A program made the position numbers and the translations under genes. The notes beneath the pieces were generated by a model. The model was not told where the DNA came from, did no database searches, and saw nothing but the letters and a program-made list of their open reading frames with translations. This document shows positions 18,744-29,610 of a stretch of DNA of 64,000 nucleotides, piece after piece. This DNA comes from Eurosta solidaginis (lineage: Eukaryota > Arthropoda > Insecta > Diptera > Tephritidae): contig NC_090319.1 of NCBI RefSeq assembly GCF_040869045.1, forward strand, positions 68,358,779 to 68,422,778, in the 5' to 3' direction. Position 1 is the first letter of the stretch, and each line of letters begins with the position of its first letter.

Positions 18744-21700
18744 TTAGTTTATTTTCAATTTGTTCTCTCTTAAATATCTTAAAACTCTTTTCAAACATTG
18801 CCATAGTTCTTGGTTATTTTTCTGACAATATCGACTTAACAAGTTAACAGATGTACTTAAGTCCGGTCTTGTACATATCATAACATACATTAAGCATCCT
18901 ATCAAACTACGACACGGTGCATCATACTTATTATCAGAATTCAATGCTTCCTGATTTAGTTTGCTTGGAAGTGGAGAATTTACTGGATTACATTCAACCA
19001 TTCCAAATTTATTTAAAACCTTATTAATATAAGCTGATTGACTTAATCTTATTTGATTATCATCTCTATCAATTTTTATTCCGACAAAATATTTAATTTC
19101 TAAAAGATCAGTCATCCGAAATTTATTCTTCAAATAATATTTAAAATTGTTCATTGTATGAATATTTTCTGTTGATATAACTAAATCATCAACATACAAT
19201 AAAACATATATATTCTTTTTAATATTCCCTTTTACTAATATATATATACATCGATCCACAGGCGAATTTATGAAACCAATTTCTTTTAAAGCTTGTTCAA
19301 ATACCTCGAACCAACATCTAGCAGCTTGCTTTAGCCCATAAATAGCTTTATTCAACTTGCATACTTGATCTTTTTCACAATCTACTCCTTGGGGAACTGT
19401 CATGTATATTTCTTCTTTTAAAACGCCATTCAAAAATGCAGTTTTTACATTCATATGATGTACTTTCAATCCATATTGATTTGAAAAAGACATCATAAGC
19501 CTAAAACTCGAAATTCGAGCAACTGGCGCAAATGTTTCATCATAATCAATCAAGTATTCTTGCGTAAATCCACGCACAACAAGCCTTGCTTTATACTTAA
19601 TTGGTTCGCCAACTTCATTTTGCTTAATTGTAAATACCCATCTGCAATCTACTATATTTTTGTTATCTGGTATCTTAACCAATGACCACGTTTCGTAAAT
19701 CAAATGGGAGTCTAGCTCATCCCTAATTGCTTCTTCCCAACTTTTCTTATCACTTCTATATTTTATCTCATCAAAAGAAAGAGGGGTATACTCTATAGAA
19801 GACTGAGCATTCATAATACAATTTTCCAAAAGATCTTTATATGAAATTTGTGGTTTATCTTTTAACCTATCACTTTTTCTTATATTTGTCAACAGTTTAT
19901 TATTACCTGGTTCACCTATATCTTCACATATAGTATCACCAGTCGAAACTGGATCGGCACTTAATTCTTCTGTTACCATATTTCTAGGCTGTTCATCTAA
20001 CTGTTTATTATTTTTCTTATTTACAGTTTTATTCTCACAGATACCTGAGGAAGTACCCATATCTGAGAGTGTATTCTCGTTTCCAATATCAACCATGCTT
20101 TCTTCATTATTTAATTCAGCATTCTTATGGTCAAACACAGCTCTAGAATTAATCATATTTGCTTCATCTACAATGACATCTCTAGCAATCTCAAATTTTC
20201 CAGTTTCCGCATCCCACACCTTATAACCATTTGGTTCATATCCTACCAGTATACCTTTCCATGATTTTTCATCAAACTTTCCTTTTCTTATTTTTTTATG
20301 AACGTATACTGTTGAACCAAAAACTTTTAAATATTTGAGACTTGGCTTTTTATTATGCCACATTTCATATGGTGTTTTATTGCATTCTCTCAATGCATTA
20401 CTTGGGCTTCTATTAATTAAATATGTAGCTGTCAATACAGCTTCGCCCCAGAAATATTTTGGTAATTTCGCTCCTATAACCAAAGAACGAGCTTTTTCGG
20501 TTATAGATCTAATCATCCTTTCGGATACACCATTCAATTGCGGGGTATGCGGAACTGTTAAATGGTAACTAATGCCTTTTTGAACACAGAACTCCCTCAT
20601 TTCATTCGACAAATATTCCCCTCCATTATCAATATATAGTTTTACAACTTTAAGGTTAAAATGTGCTTCACTTTTCGCAAGGAAGTCTTTAAATATAGCA
20701 AAAACATCAGACTTATAAGTTAGTAAATATGTAACACAGTAATGGGTATATTCGTCAACAAAAATTACATAGTAATTTCTTTTATTCATAGTTGAAGGTG
20801 ATATCGGTCCACATGCATCCGAATGAACTACGAACAACGGTCTATTTATGTGGTCTTTATTCTTGTATTTTTCAAAACTTAGCCTAGCCTGTCTTCCTTT
20901 TATACATACCTCACATAAATCATCATTAGGTTGTATATTTTCAATTAACTCAATGTTATCAACCATTTTCCTTGATTTCATTTCTACAAATTTTCCTTTA
21001 CTCATATGACCTAACCTCTCATGCCACAAATTATAATTATTCTTATTTGCAGTCGATACGTATGCCCTATTTGGTAAATTAAAATTAACAATAGGAACAT
21101 TGTTACTATATTTACCCTCCATAATAGTTGTATGACCTTTATTGATCATTACACCTCCTGGATGAAACATAACTGTCAAACCAGCATCCTGCATCTTTTT
21201 AACAGATATTAGATTGTGAGGAACCTCAGGGCAGAACAATACCTCCTTTAAACAAATTTTAGCTTGAGTACTACTACATAGCTCAATTTCTCCTTTCTTT
21301 GATGCATATGTAAATTCACCACATTTTGCCACAGAGATTTTGATAGGTGAATCCAAATACGTAAAAATGGTAAAAAGATTTTCGTCATTAATTATATGAT
21401 CTGACGCTCCGGAGTCCAAGAGAAAAGAAATATTGTCATTTGCATAACACACACGTTTTAGCATAAATGCAAAGCCTGACTGGCCTGACTGGCCTGCCTG
21501 GCCTGACTGGCCTGACTCTGGTTGAATAGACACCATTTGCACTTGTTTGTGGCTTGCCTGACTATCTTCTCCACCTTTTTCTTTTTTATATATAAAGCAA
21601 TTCCTTTTTAAATGTCCTGCTTTGCCGCAATGAAAACATTTTAGTTTACTATTAAATTTAGTTTTATTAAACTTGTATTTGTTCTTTTGAAAATTTTGAT

Positions 21701-22325
21701 TTCGGTGTTTTGTTATTGCGTGTTTATTTTCGTTTCTAGTCGCTTGCAAAACTTTAAGACTAGTGTCCTTACAAGATTGCTTTAATTTAATTTCCTGATC
21801 TAATAATCTGTTCTTCACGAAGGCTAAAGTCAAATTGCTTTCAGACAAAGTTTCAATCGCTGTAATAATCCCATCATATGGGGAATGTAGGGTTAAAAGC
21901 AAATGGGATATTTTATCCATTTCATCCACTTGAGCTCCGGATGCCAGCAATTCTGTTACTAAATCATCAAATGTATTAAAATGATTTAGCAATGTTGTTT
22001 CACCCTTTAGTTTTAATGATAATAATTGTTTGCGTATAGAGAGCTGTGAAGCTAAGCTTTTCCTTTCATATATTGCATCCAGATTTTTGAAAATTTCTCT
22101 AGCACTGCTTTCGCTTTTAGCAAAACCAAGAAAGGAATCACTTAGATACTCTATAATCAAACTTTTAGCGCATCTATTTAGTTTCTCCCACTCATCCGTT
22201 TTTTCACCATCTTGATCAACAACTTGAAGCGCGTTATTTTCACTTAAAAGTGCTCTAACACGAAATTTCCATATGGAATATTTTTCCCCATCAAATGGTT
22301 TAATATTGCGCTTACCTTTCTCCAT
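18744..22325 (-). pseudogene. Copia gag-pol polyprotein, 1193 codons, RNase H deleted
   Basis: One open frame from ATG at 22325. In order: capsid-like gag; zinc knuckle CFHCGKAGHLKRNC (about residue 225); a short Gly-Gln-Ser repeat (GQSGQAGQSGQSG); protease LLDSGASDH (about 303); integrase zinc part HERLGHM...CEVC (about 435-475) and catalytic core; reverse transcriptase with ARLVVRGFTQ and LLYVDDLVI (about 1045). It then reaches LKRVLRYLR and stops nine codons later. Copia polyproteins are about 1400 residues. The roughly 130 residues of RNase H are gone and the final C-terminus survives out of frame, so the deletion both removed the domain and shifted the frame. Everything up to there is uninterrupted. 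Confidence 0.93.
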
Positions 22326-22388
22326 TTCTATTTATAAATTGTATTGATACTTATCTGCAGTTCCTAGGCATGGACTGGGCCCATAACC

Positions 22389-22877
22389 TATTAAATTTAT
22401 ATTATATAACACCAAACCAGGACACCACAATCCAAACAGACCAATCCTCCACAGCAACCAGACCACCACAGCCAGCAACTCCTATGCAACAAAGCCAACA
22501 ACAGCAACCAAGATTTCCTTTATAATAATAATCAAACTTTAAGGAACACTTTGTACACCATCGTACAGAGACAATAAAAATCACAACACATTAGCTATTT
22601 ATCAAAATTTATTGATTCCACTTAAATTTCTTTTATCTTTTCTTATTTAATTCTTTCAGAAAACTTGTCACACCGGCGTTACAAAACTGAATCAATCTTT
22701 CAATGTTAAGTTTTACATAGCATATAAACTTAACATTGCTATAATGAATATTGCAATTTGCTTTTGTCATGCAATGTAGAACATTCTTGAATATTATCTG
22801 TGTTAACTAACATAGCGTCACATGTATGCTTGTCATGTATCTTCAAAAGTCAATATCAAATACATGAGTTGCCAACA
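22389..22877 (-). repeat. Element C 5' LTR (489 bp)
   Basis: Pairs with 17887-18316 and carries the ~59-bp block missing there (starting TTGAATATTATC). It abuts the primer-binding site at 22388 and the GTCCT target duplication at 22878. Confidence 0.95.
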
Positions 22878-22882
22878 GTCCT

Positions 22883-23590
22883 TTCATTGAGCTTCTTGAA
22901 GTCCACCACCATTCGCATTTTCTTTTCACCAGATTCGGTCAATCCTTTCTTGGGAACTACCCATATAGGACTATTATAAGGGGACCTGGAAGGTCTGATT
23001 ATTCCATCGCGTAAGAGGTTGTGGATTTCGCTATTTACAAATTCTGATGCCGCCATTGGATAAGGATATGATTTTGAATAAACTGCCTCGTTGTCTGTGG
23101 TTCTAATTGTTGCCACAATATTCGTATTGTAAGGAAGGAACTCCTCTGGGTTAGAAAAGGCCGCAGAATGTTTAACTTTAAGTTCTTCAATTAATGGGGT
23201 CAGTACAATATTGTTAACGTCTTTACAGTGGAGATGTTGCAAATTTTCTGAACCAGTTTTGTATGAAAGAATTAATTTATTGAGGTCAAGCTTAGCATTG
23301 ATTTTACGCAAAAGGTCGTAACCTATTATACCGTCGAATGTTTCAAGAGTTGGTAAAAGCAAAAATTCAGAATTCGTGTCAAAAATGTTGATAGTGCATT
23401 TTTGCGTAACGCGATTGGTACCATGAATGGATTTCACCAGGAATGTTGACTCTACTATTTTTACACCTTGCCATCCACAGTCCTTCACATAGTTTTTAGA
23501 AGCGCCGGTGTCGATCAGAAATTTTACTGGTTTACCTTTGAACTTCCTGCTAACAAACGGTAGCAGGGACGCTACTCTAAAAAATTTATT
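22883..23590 (-). pseudogene. pol: Errantivirus pol, 5' part (protease and start of RT)
   Basis: The minus strand encodes protease with FLIDTGAS (about 23520), then the RT N-terminus with IIRPSRSPYNSPIWVVPKKG and MVVDFKKLNERT, where the copia LTR begins. It overlaps the end of gag in another frame, as expected for -1 ribosomal frameshifting into pol. After subtracting the 4996-bp insertion (element plus one target repeat) the frame agrees with 15529-17886. No stop lies before the insertion point. Confidence 0.9.
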
Positions 23591-24771
23591 TCGTCGCTTG
23601 GTACTTCTGCTATTACATTGCCATTATTATCAATTTCCCCATCTTTCTCATCGTAGGCGTCGGAATCTGCGTAGGCTTCCTCGTCATATTGGTTAAGGGC
23701 ATTGATTCGTTGCATTTTATTATAATTAAATTGGTCACTACCATGTGGTCTTTTTGCATTCGCGGCAGTGCAACCGGTTGAAACTGGATTTCCAAATGGA
23801 GTCCTGCCTGAAGGGTAATTTGGGCGATTACGAGAAGAGGAAGGCGTCTGTTGAGAAGGATACCTCAATTTAGAAAGACTGGGATCAACCTCCATTGGAG
23901 TGACATTTTGTTGAACTTGATTACTTGATACTCTTTTGAAATGAGGGCTATTGGCAATGGGAAAGGACCTAACATTAGTTGGTTTTGCCAAACGATTTTC
24001 TGAGGTTCTGCCATCGGCAAACCTTGAGGCGAAGAATGATCTAGCTTGGTTAGATTCCAATTCCTGCGCAAGAGCAAGAGCCGATGGCATGTCTTTCGGT
24101 CTAGATGAAAATAAGATGTCACATAATGGCCTATTAAGTCCGGATATGAACACCCTAAGAGCGTCTTGGCGATATTTGGTCATAAGTGATTCAATAACCT
24201 GTCGCTCGCTTCCGTAGGTCATAAGAGTTTTATTAGTTATGGCCGTCAGTTTCCTTTCGACCTTGTCATAAAAGTCATTAATTGTCAGGCCTCCCTGGCG
24301 GAGGGTGGACATTTCCTGTTCTACAACATGGATAGGTTTCTTATCAGCATAGGAAAAATCAAGTCTTGCTATAATTGCTTTAAAATTAAGGACGGTGTTG
24401 AACGAGGAGAGCACAGAATCTGCGCGTCCTGTAACCTTGTTACGAATAATCGCCACGGCTTGATAGTGTTTACAACTACCAGCAAATGATTCGAAAATTT
24501 TGTAGGCGGCATGAGCCGCCTGCCGCCATGACACATAACGTGTCTGGTCACCAGAAAACTCTGGCAAAGATTTCACCACGTCCAGTGATAAGTTACACTC
24601 AATATCATGGCTAAATGTTATTTCCTGATATTCTTCTACTGTAGTGGGTGTTTCCATCCTAGCGAGTCTTTGAGTCATTTCGTCTATAGTTTTCTGAAAG
24701 TCACGTTTTGTTTGGTCAGTAGCTACTCTTATAGCGGCACTAATGACTGAACGAAGTTGCATTTCATCCAT
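23572..24771 (-). CDS. gag: Errantivirus Gag, 399 codons, open
   Basis: ATG at 24771 (MDEMQLRSVISAAIR). The N-terminal part holds a coiled-coil-like stretch, the middle resembles the capsid of gypsy-group Gags (SLPEFSGDQTRYVSWRQAAH; MSTLRQGGLTINDFYDKVER), and the C-terminus is rich in Asn, Pro, Ser and acidic residues. No CCHC knuckle is present, as is usual for errantiviruses. It forms the particle core in other members. Pol overlaps its 3' end. A MITE sits 14 bp upstream of the start codon. Confidence 0.9.
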   Translation of the reverse strand: MDEMQLRSVISAAIRVATDQTKRDFQKTIDEMTQRLARMETPTTVEEYQEITFSHDIECNLSLDVVKSLPEFSGDQTRYVSWRQAAHAAYKIFESFAGSCKHYQAVAIIRNKVTGRADSVLSSFNTVLNFKAIIARLDFSYADKKPIHVVEQEMSTLRQGGLTINDFYDKVERKLTAITNKTLMTYGSERQVIESLMTKYRQDALRVFISGLNRPLCDILFSSRPKDMPSALALAQELESNQARSFFASRFADGRTSENRLAKPTNVRSFPIANSPHFKRVSSNQVQQNVTPMEVDPSLSKLRYPSQQTPSSSRNRPNYPSGRTPFGNPVSTGCTAANAKRPHGSDQFNYNKMQRINALNQYDEEAYADSDAYDEKDGEIDNNGNVIAEVPSDEINFLE

Positions 24772-24785
24772 TTTCTTTTATATTA

Positions 24786-25207
24786 GGGGGACTCATGTAA
24801 CCGTATAAATGCCTTATAAAGTGTGTAAACGTATAAATTTATCTAGTGCGTAAACGAACTGTCAAATTTTGTATGAAAAATCATTTACACAATTTGTATA
24901 AATTTACGCGCACATTTCATTGTGTAAACGCGGTAAACTCAAAGGAATGCAACCTTGCAGACATTACAGCAGGCATTTTCATCGGAAATCTCCAACATCG
25001 GCAAGTAAAGGCGTTTTAGTTTTGAAGTTTCACTTAATCTTGGCATTTTTTAATTTGTATAACAATCAAAAAACTTTTGTCTGGCAATAATACAGCTGAT
25101 AAACAATCAAGTTTATCAAGAGTATTACTAGGTGCGTTCATATAACAGCGTGTGTAAATGGATATAATTTTACACCTTATAAATTTATATGCTTTCATGA
25201 GTCCCCC
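24786..25207. mobile_element. 422-bp MITE in the leader of element B
   Basis: Perfect 12-bp inverted ends GGGGGACTCATG / CATGAGTCCCCC. TATTA flanks both sides (24781-24785 and 25208-25212). The interior is AT-rich with TTTACAC and GTGTAAA motifs on both arms. No coding capacity. It separates the primer-binding site and leader from gag. Confidence 0.88.
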
Positions 25208-25622
25208 TATTAATTTAAAATTTAATTCACAAACTTTTTAGATTCGCTGGCTTACAGCTTTTTGCTATCTTGATTTTCAACACGTAATTATCTTGAGCCT
25301 ACTAAGCTTATTATTTTTTTTTATTAAATTCACTGGCTTACAGCTCACTTTTTTATAAATTTCCAAAACACAATTTAATCAATCAACTTATTATGCTTTA
25401 ACGTAATTTTTCGTTTTTTTTTTTGTTTTTTTTTTTTTTATTTAATTCACTTTCTTAAATCTACTTCCTTACTATCATTTTTGTTGTAGCTGGACTCCTC
25501 TTGCTGCTGCTTTGGATCTTCTCTGGTTCAATTCTTCCTTGGTGAGTCCGAAATCACGACCACGCTGTTCGTCCAATAAATAGGATTTAGTTAAAACACG
25601 CGCGGCCCCACACTTGGGCGCC
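25208..25622 (-). other. Element B leader and primer-binding site
   Basis: Directly inside the 5' LTR the minus strand reads GGCGCCCAAGTGTGGGG (25622-25606), a tRNA 3'-end complement resembling the tRNA-Lys type site of gypsy. The rest is untranslated leader with T/A homopolymers (around 25410-25440). It is expected to hold the splice donor for env; I did not pin it down. Confidence 0.75.
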
Positions 25623-27228
25623 AGTTACTTTCGCTCTTCAATTTAAATAAAAACGAAAGAGGGTTTTTTATGTTTACTTTATTTTTAATCACCGAATAAA
25701 ATCTCGATTAGAGCCTGGCAAAAGACTAAACGTAAATAACAGAATCAAACTATTTTATCAGAGAATTTTAACACATACAAAACATGAGCATACATATGTA
25801 AATATGTATGTGTGCTTGTGCGTATGGTTGGATGGTTGAAGTGAATTTTGTTTTCTTTGTCAACATGCGAATATAAAAATATTTCTTAGCTTACATATGA
25901 ACATAGATTTGTACATATGCTTGTGCGTAAGAATAATTTTTGTTGGAAGTGGTTGATTGAAACAGTTTGTCTTTTATTTGAACATGTGAATGTACAAACA
26001 TTTGTTAGCTTATGCATGGATATATTGGTATCAATGAAGTGGGTGGGAAATGGGGGTGTAGGCTGATCTTTAGTTTAGGAATATATGTGTGTACATATAT
26101 ACCAATCTAGGTTTGTTTATACCCACTCACCATTTAGGTGATTAAATTTTCAATTTCCCTACATATCAATATAATTTGATTACTCTTTCTGACAAAATAA
26201 TGAGTTACCATACAATTGAACAAAAGATATAATCAAATATGAATACTTTAGATGATCAAACACTGAATATATTTTTTCAACCACATTTTGGAATCATATT
26301 TGAATCAAATGTGTTTACTTTAGGAGATCATAAATTTATAATAATTTTTAATTCAGCTTTCTGAATCTTTTTTGACTATAATTGTTGAATGAATAATGTA
26401 TTTTATACTTGACAAAATAGTTCTTTACATCGGAGCTGCTCAACCCCTATACACTTGTAGCACTTTTGTTTTTGTTTTGCCCTGAATCATAGGCTCAGAT
26501 TCAAATTCACACTTTGAATATAAAAAAAAAAACAAGTAAGGACAGGACTGTCTTCGGCTGTGCCGAAGACTTCAACCTTCCAACCATCATAATTTATTTA
26601 CAAAAAATCAGAGAATTCAAATTTCCAATATATTTGCTCTGATCAGAAATTTTTTGGTAACAGACGAACAGAGGAAATCGTTAAGAGAATTTTCTGTTAC
26701 GTCTTGCACCCTGTTAAGTTAACATGAATTTGGGGAATAGTGGTGAAGTGCAAGACGTGACACATGCAAATGGATCGTAAGCAGTGGATGCCAAAATAAC
26801 GCCTTCTCATTGTGTTTAAATTCTCTGATTTTATCCAAAGCGGTGGCGAAGGCAGCAGCGGTCGCAGTTGATATTGTTGTTGCATTTGTCGCATTCGCCG
26901 TTGTTTATCATTCATTTCAAAGCATTGTTGTTGTTTACTACTTTACTTCAATATTGTCACGCGCACCTTCACAGACATAGCGTCAGCGTTTTTGGTGTGA
27001 ACGGATGTTCACATTAAATGCATTAGTAGGTTTCATATTCGGCAATTCATATGGGAAGATATTGTTTCCCATAAATTTGCTTAGCAGGTGTTAACTACCT
27101 TCACAGACATAGCGTCAGCGTTTTTGGTGTGAACGGTGTTCACATTAAATGCATTAGTAGGTTTTCATATTCGGCAATTCATATGGGAAGATATTGTTTC
27201 CCATAAATCTGCTTAGCAGGTGTTAACT
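25623..27228 (-). repeat. Element B 5' LTR (1606 bp), enlarged by an insertion and a tandem duplication
   Basis: The 398-bp LTR is recognisable at 25623-25758 and 26835-27096. Extra material is a hAT-like element (25759-26827 plus a 7-bp target repeat) and a second copy of the outermost 132 bp (26965-27096 and 27097-27228). 398 + 1076 + 132 equals the observed length. Confidence 0.9.
25759..26827. mobile_element. 1.07-kb hAT-like non-autonomous element
   Basis: Ends CAGAGAATTTTAA and TTAAATTCTCTG are inverted. ATTTTAT, or ATTTTATC if the shared C is included, flanks both ends (25752-25758/9 and 26828-26834/5), and the uninterrupted LTR at about 13790 has it once. A CAG-type terminus and a 7-8-bp duplication suggest hAT. 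The interior is AT-rich; it holds another CAGAGAATTCAAAT copy near 26610 and a stretch CAAGTAAGGACAGGACTG resembling the head of the dipteran repeat family. No transposase seen. Confidence 0.8.
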
Positions 27229-27816
27229 TATACACATATATAAGGCAGCCCAGAGAGATGTCACACACAGATGCATTTACTTATACGCCTATGTGCGCGC
27301 GAGAGACTGTAAACTACAAACATTCACATCAATAATTCAATCTTTATGTATCTACATAAACGAATAAATAATTGCGTCTACACATATGTACCATGTACGA
27401 ATACGAGCAGCGGAGAGTCAATGCGCAAACACATGCATATATCTGAGAAGTTTGAGAGCTACTGGACTAGTAGATTCTGGAAGCGCCTAAAAGATGTATA
27501 AAATTGTGCAATTTTAGTTATAGCTGAGAAGTTTGAGAGCTCATGGACAATGCTAGTACATTCTGGAAAAATGCGAACGAGGAAACCAAAGGGTATAAAA
27601 GGCAACAGATGTAGAGGCGCTGCAATTCAGTTTGAGTTGAGTTATCAATCAGTATGGTTATTAAGCCAGCGAGTAGCAAAGTATAAGTGTTATTGTGAAG
27701 TAATTAATAAAGGCCATTTTTCCATCATTCAATATTGGAGTTATTTATTCAACAGTTTAGTGATTCGAACTTAGCAGAGGATTGCAAATAAGAGGATTTG
27801 CAGCAAATTCGTTACA
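27229..27816 (+). repeat. Element A 5' LTR, second part
   Basis: Continues from TATA in step with 32911-33500 of the 3' LTR to the end TTACA. There are few differences (for example an extra CA after GTCACA). It includes a TATAAAAGG box-like motif (about 27594). The primer-binding site TGGTGTCAGAAGAGG begins at 27819, a tRNA-Leu-type complement by resemblance. Confidence 0.92.
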
Positions 27817-27867
27817 ATTGGTGTCAGAAGAGGAATTGTTGAATAAATTCCAAAGGACAACAAGGAC

Positions 27868-29234
27868 ATGGCAAAGTTCAGTGAATTGAAGATCCAACAA
27901 CTAAAGAAGGAGTAGGAGACCCGTGGATTGAATACAAGCGGCGTTAAACTTGAACTTCAGGCACGGCTACGAGAGGCAATGGAACAGAAGGAACTGATGT
28001 GGAAGAGCATGTCTTTCATCTTGATGGCGAGGAGACAACAAAAATTGAAGAGAAAAACGAAACATCTCAAACGGTTACCAGCACAGACTTTAACGTGATA
28101 TTGGCTGCAATATCTGCACAAACGTCGACAGTAACATCGAAAATTGAAGCACAAGAAACACGTATTTCAGAAATGTCGATGTGTGATGTTTCTTCACTAC
28201 TGGAATCGCAGGAAACCCGTATAACATCCAAGATGGAAACTCAACTGGAAGAACAGAAGACATATATGGCATCCCAACTGGAATCGCAGGAGGTACGCAT
28301 AACATCAAAGATGGAAGAACAAGAAGAGCGCTTATCATTACAGGTGGCACAAATGTCTTCACAGTTAGACGCACAGGAAGCAAGGGTAACATCAAAGCTG
28401 GAAGCGCAGGATGCAAAAATCGCTCAATTTCAGGCAGAAGTCGATGATTTGAAGGGTCGTATGGAGCAGTTACAATTAAATCGTCCAGCAGTTTCAGCGA
28501 GTAATCCAAAGGTAAAAACACCATTCTTTGACGGTTCTGTTCCTTTCCAGTTTGAGAAGACCGCAGCAGTGAACAACTGGAATGTGGAAGATAAAGTTGC
28601 CGCGCTCTTCGTAGCATTGAAAGGACCAGCTGCCGAAATCTTACTGACTATTCCAGAGTACGAACGGAACAGTTATGACGCATTGATGGCTGCTGTAGAA
28701 CGGCGATACGGAAGCGAACACAGGAAACAGATATTTCAAATAGAATTGCAAAACCGCTACCAAAAAGCTAACGAGACTTTGCAGGAGTTTGCTTCTGACA
28801 TTGAAAGATTGGCTCATCTTGCAAATGCGGATGCACCCGTGGAATACACGGAAAGAGTGAAGATTCAGAGCTTTATAAATGGCATACGGGACGTCGAAAC
28901 GAAGCGAGCCACATACGCGAACCCAAAGCAAACATTTTCTGAAACGGTATCCCATGCATTGACTCAGGAAACGGCGTCATTATTGAGTAAACCAGCATAC
29001 AAAGCTCATCGTGTGGAAGTAGAAAGGCCAGAGTGGGTAGATACAATTTTGGAAGCTCTGAAGGGATCACAACAGAAAAATGCCGGAGTTATGAAATGTT
29101 TCAAGTGCGGTAACCCAGGTCACATTGCACGTCATTGCAGTAGCAATTCCAATAGTTCCAACAATGTGGGTGGCCGTAAACGCAGAGCTGAAGGAGACGA
29201 GCAAATCTCCAAATCCACTCAATCGTTAAACTAA
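27868..29234 (+). pseudogene. gag: Element A Gag: SAP-like N-terminus, long coiled coil, capsid, zinc knuckle
   Basis: ATG at 27868 starts MAKFSELKIQQLKKE, then an amber codon, then LNTSGVKLELQARLREA. Together this resembles a SAP (DNA-binding) motif. A 1-nt shift near 27985 moves the rest to the frame open from 27999 to 29234. That frame has an unusual heptad-rich coiled coil built from diverged repeats of the type LESQETRITSKME (about residues 30-150), a capsid-like region and a C-terminal knuckle CFKCGNPGHIARHC (about residue 368). The stop and shift make this copy non-functional. In the second unit gag is absent because the duplication starts downstream. Confidence 0.85.
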
Positions 29235-29284
29235 AGCGAGTCAGCAGCAAGGGGCGACAGCTGACTCCCTCAATTGAATGCCCC

Positions 29285-29610
29285 ATAATCTCTATCTCAC
29301 AAATTGGAAGAAGGTCGAGCAATCTTACTGTCGGAGGACATGTGGATGGAAAGGAACGTTTACTGACTGTAGATACGGGTGCATCTCATTCCATCATTCG
29401 AGCGGATTTAGTCAACAAGAAGATAAGACCATTGCATGGAGCAATATTTCGTACAGCCACTGGAGAAGACACCCAGGTAATTGGAGAAGTAGAATGTGAA
29501 GTAGCAATTGGGAACGTCACGGTACTACACAATTTTATAGTGGCAGGTATTGTTGATGAAATAATAATTGGAGTGGACTTCTTAATCAACCAATGCAACG
29601 CAAGACGATG
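29285..29610 (+). pseudogene. pol: Element A retroviral-type aspartic protease
   Basis: Contains VDTGAS at 29369-29386 followed by HSIIRADLV and, downstream, IIGVDFLI. This is the retropepsin layout. It is in a different frame from gag (expected) and also from the following reverse transcriptase, to which it should be fused. A 1-nt change near 29600 therefore separates protease from RT. Confidence 0.85.

Larger units (their letters stand above)
17887..22877 (-). mobile_element. Copia (Ty1) LTR retrotransposon C, inserted in element B pol
   Basis: The minus-strand element runs from TGTTGGCAAC (22877) to TTTAATA (17887), flanked by 5-bp GTCCT repeats (22878-22882 and 17882-17886). Next to the 5' LTR the primer-binding site reads GGTTATGGGCCCAGTCC (22388-22372), the internal initiator-tRNA-Met priming site used by Drosophila copia. 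A GAGGAGGTG polypurine tract precedes the 3' LTR. One long gag-pol frame lies between. Most of the RNase H is deleted, so it is defective. Confidence 0.95.
13655..27228 (-). mobile_element. Errantivirus-type endogenous retrovirus B (yoyo/gypsy-like), inserted in element A's LTR
   Basis: The ends are AGTTAACACC...AGTAACT on the minus strand, flanked by TATA at 13651-13654 and 27229-27232. The empty site AAGTATACACATAT is present in A's 3' LTR at about 32911. Order on the minus strand: 5' LTR, primer-binding site, gag, pol, env, polypurine tract (CGGGGGGAGT), 3' LTR. The presence of env and the terminal AGTTA/TAACT motifs define errantiviruses; the closest known relative I would expect is yoyo of Ceratitis. 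Pol is interrupted by copia element C. Confidence 0.93.

Noticed and set aside
28090..28617. 175-codon minus-strand ORF
   Set aside because: Antisense shadow of the coiled-coil Gag repeats of element A.
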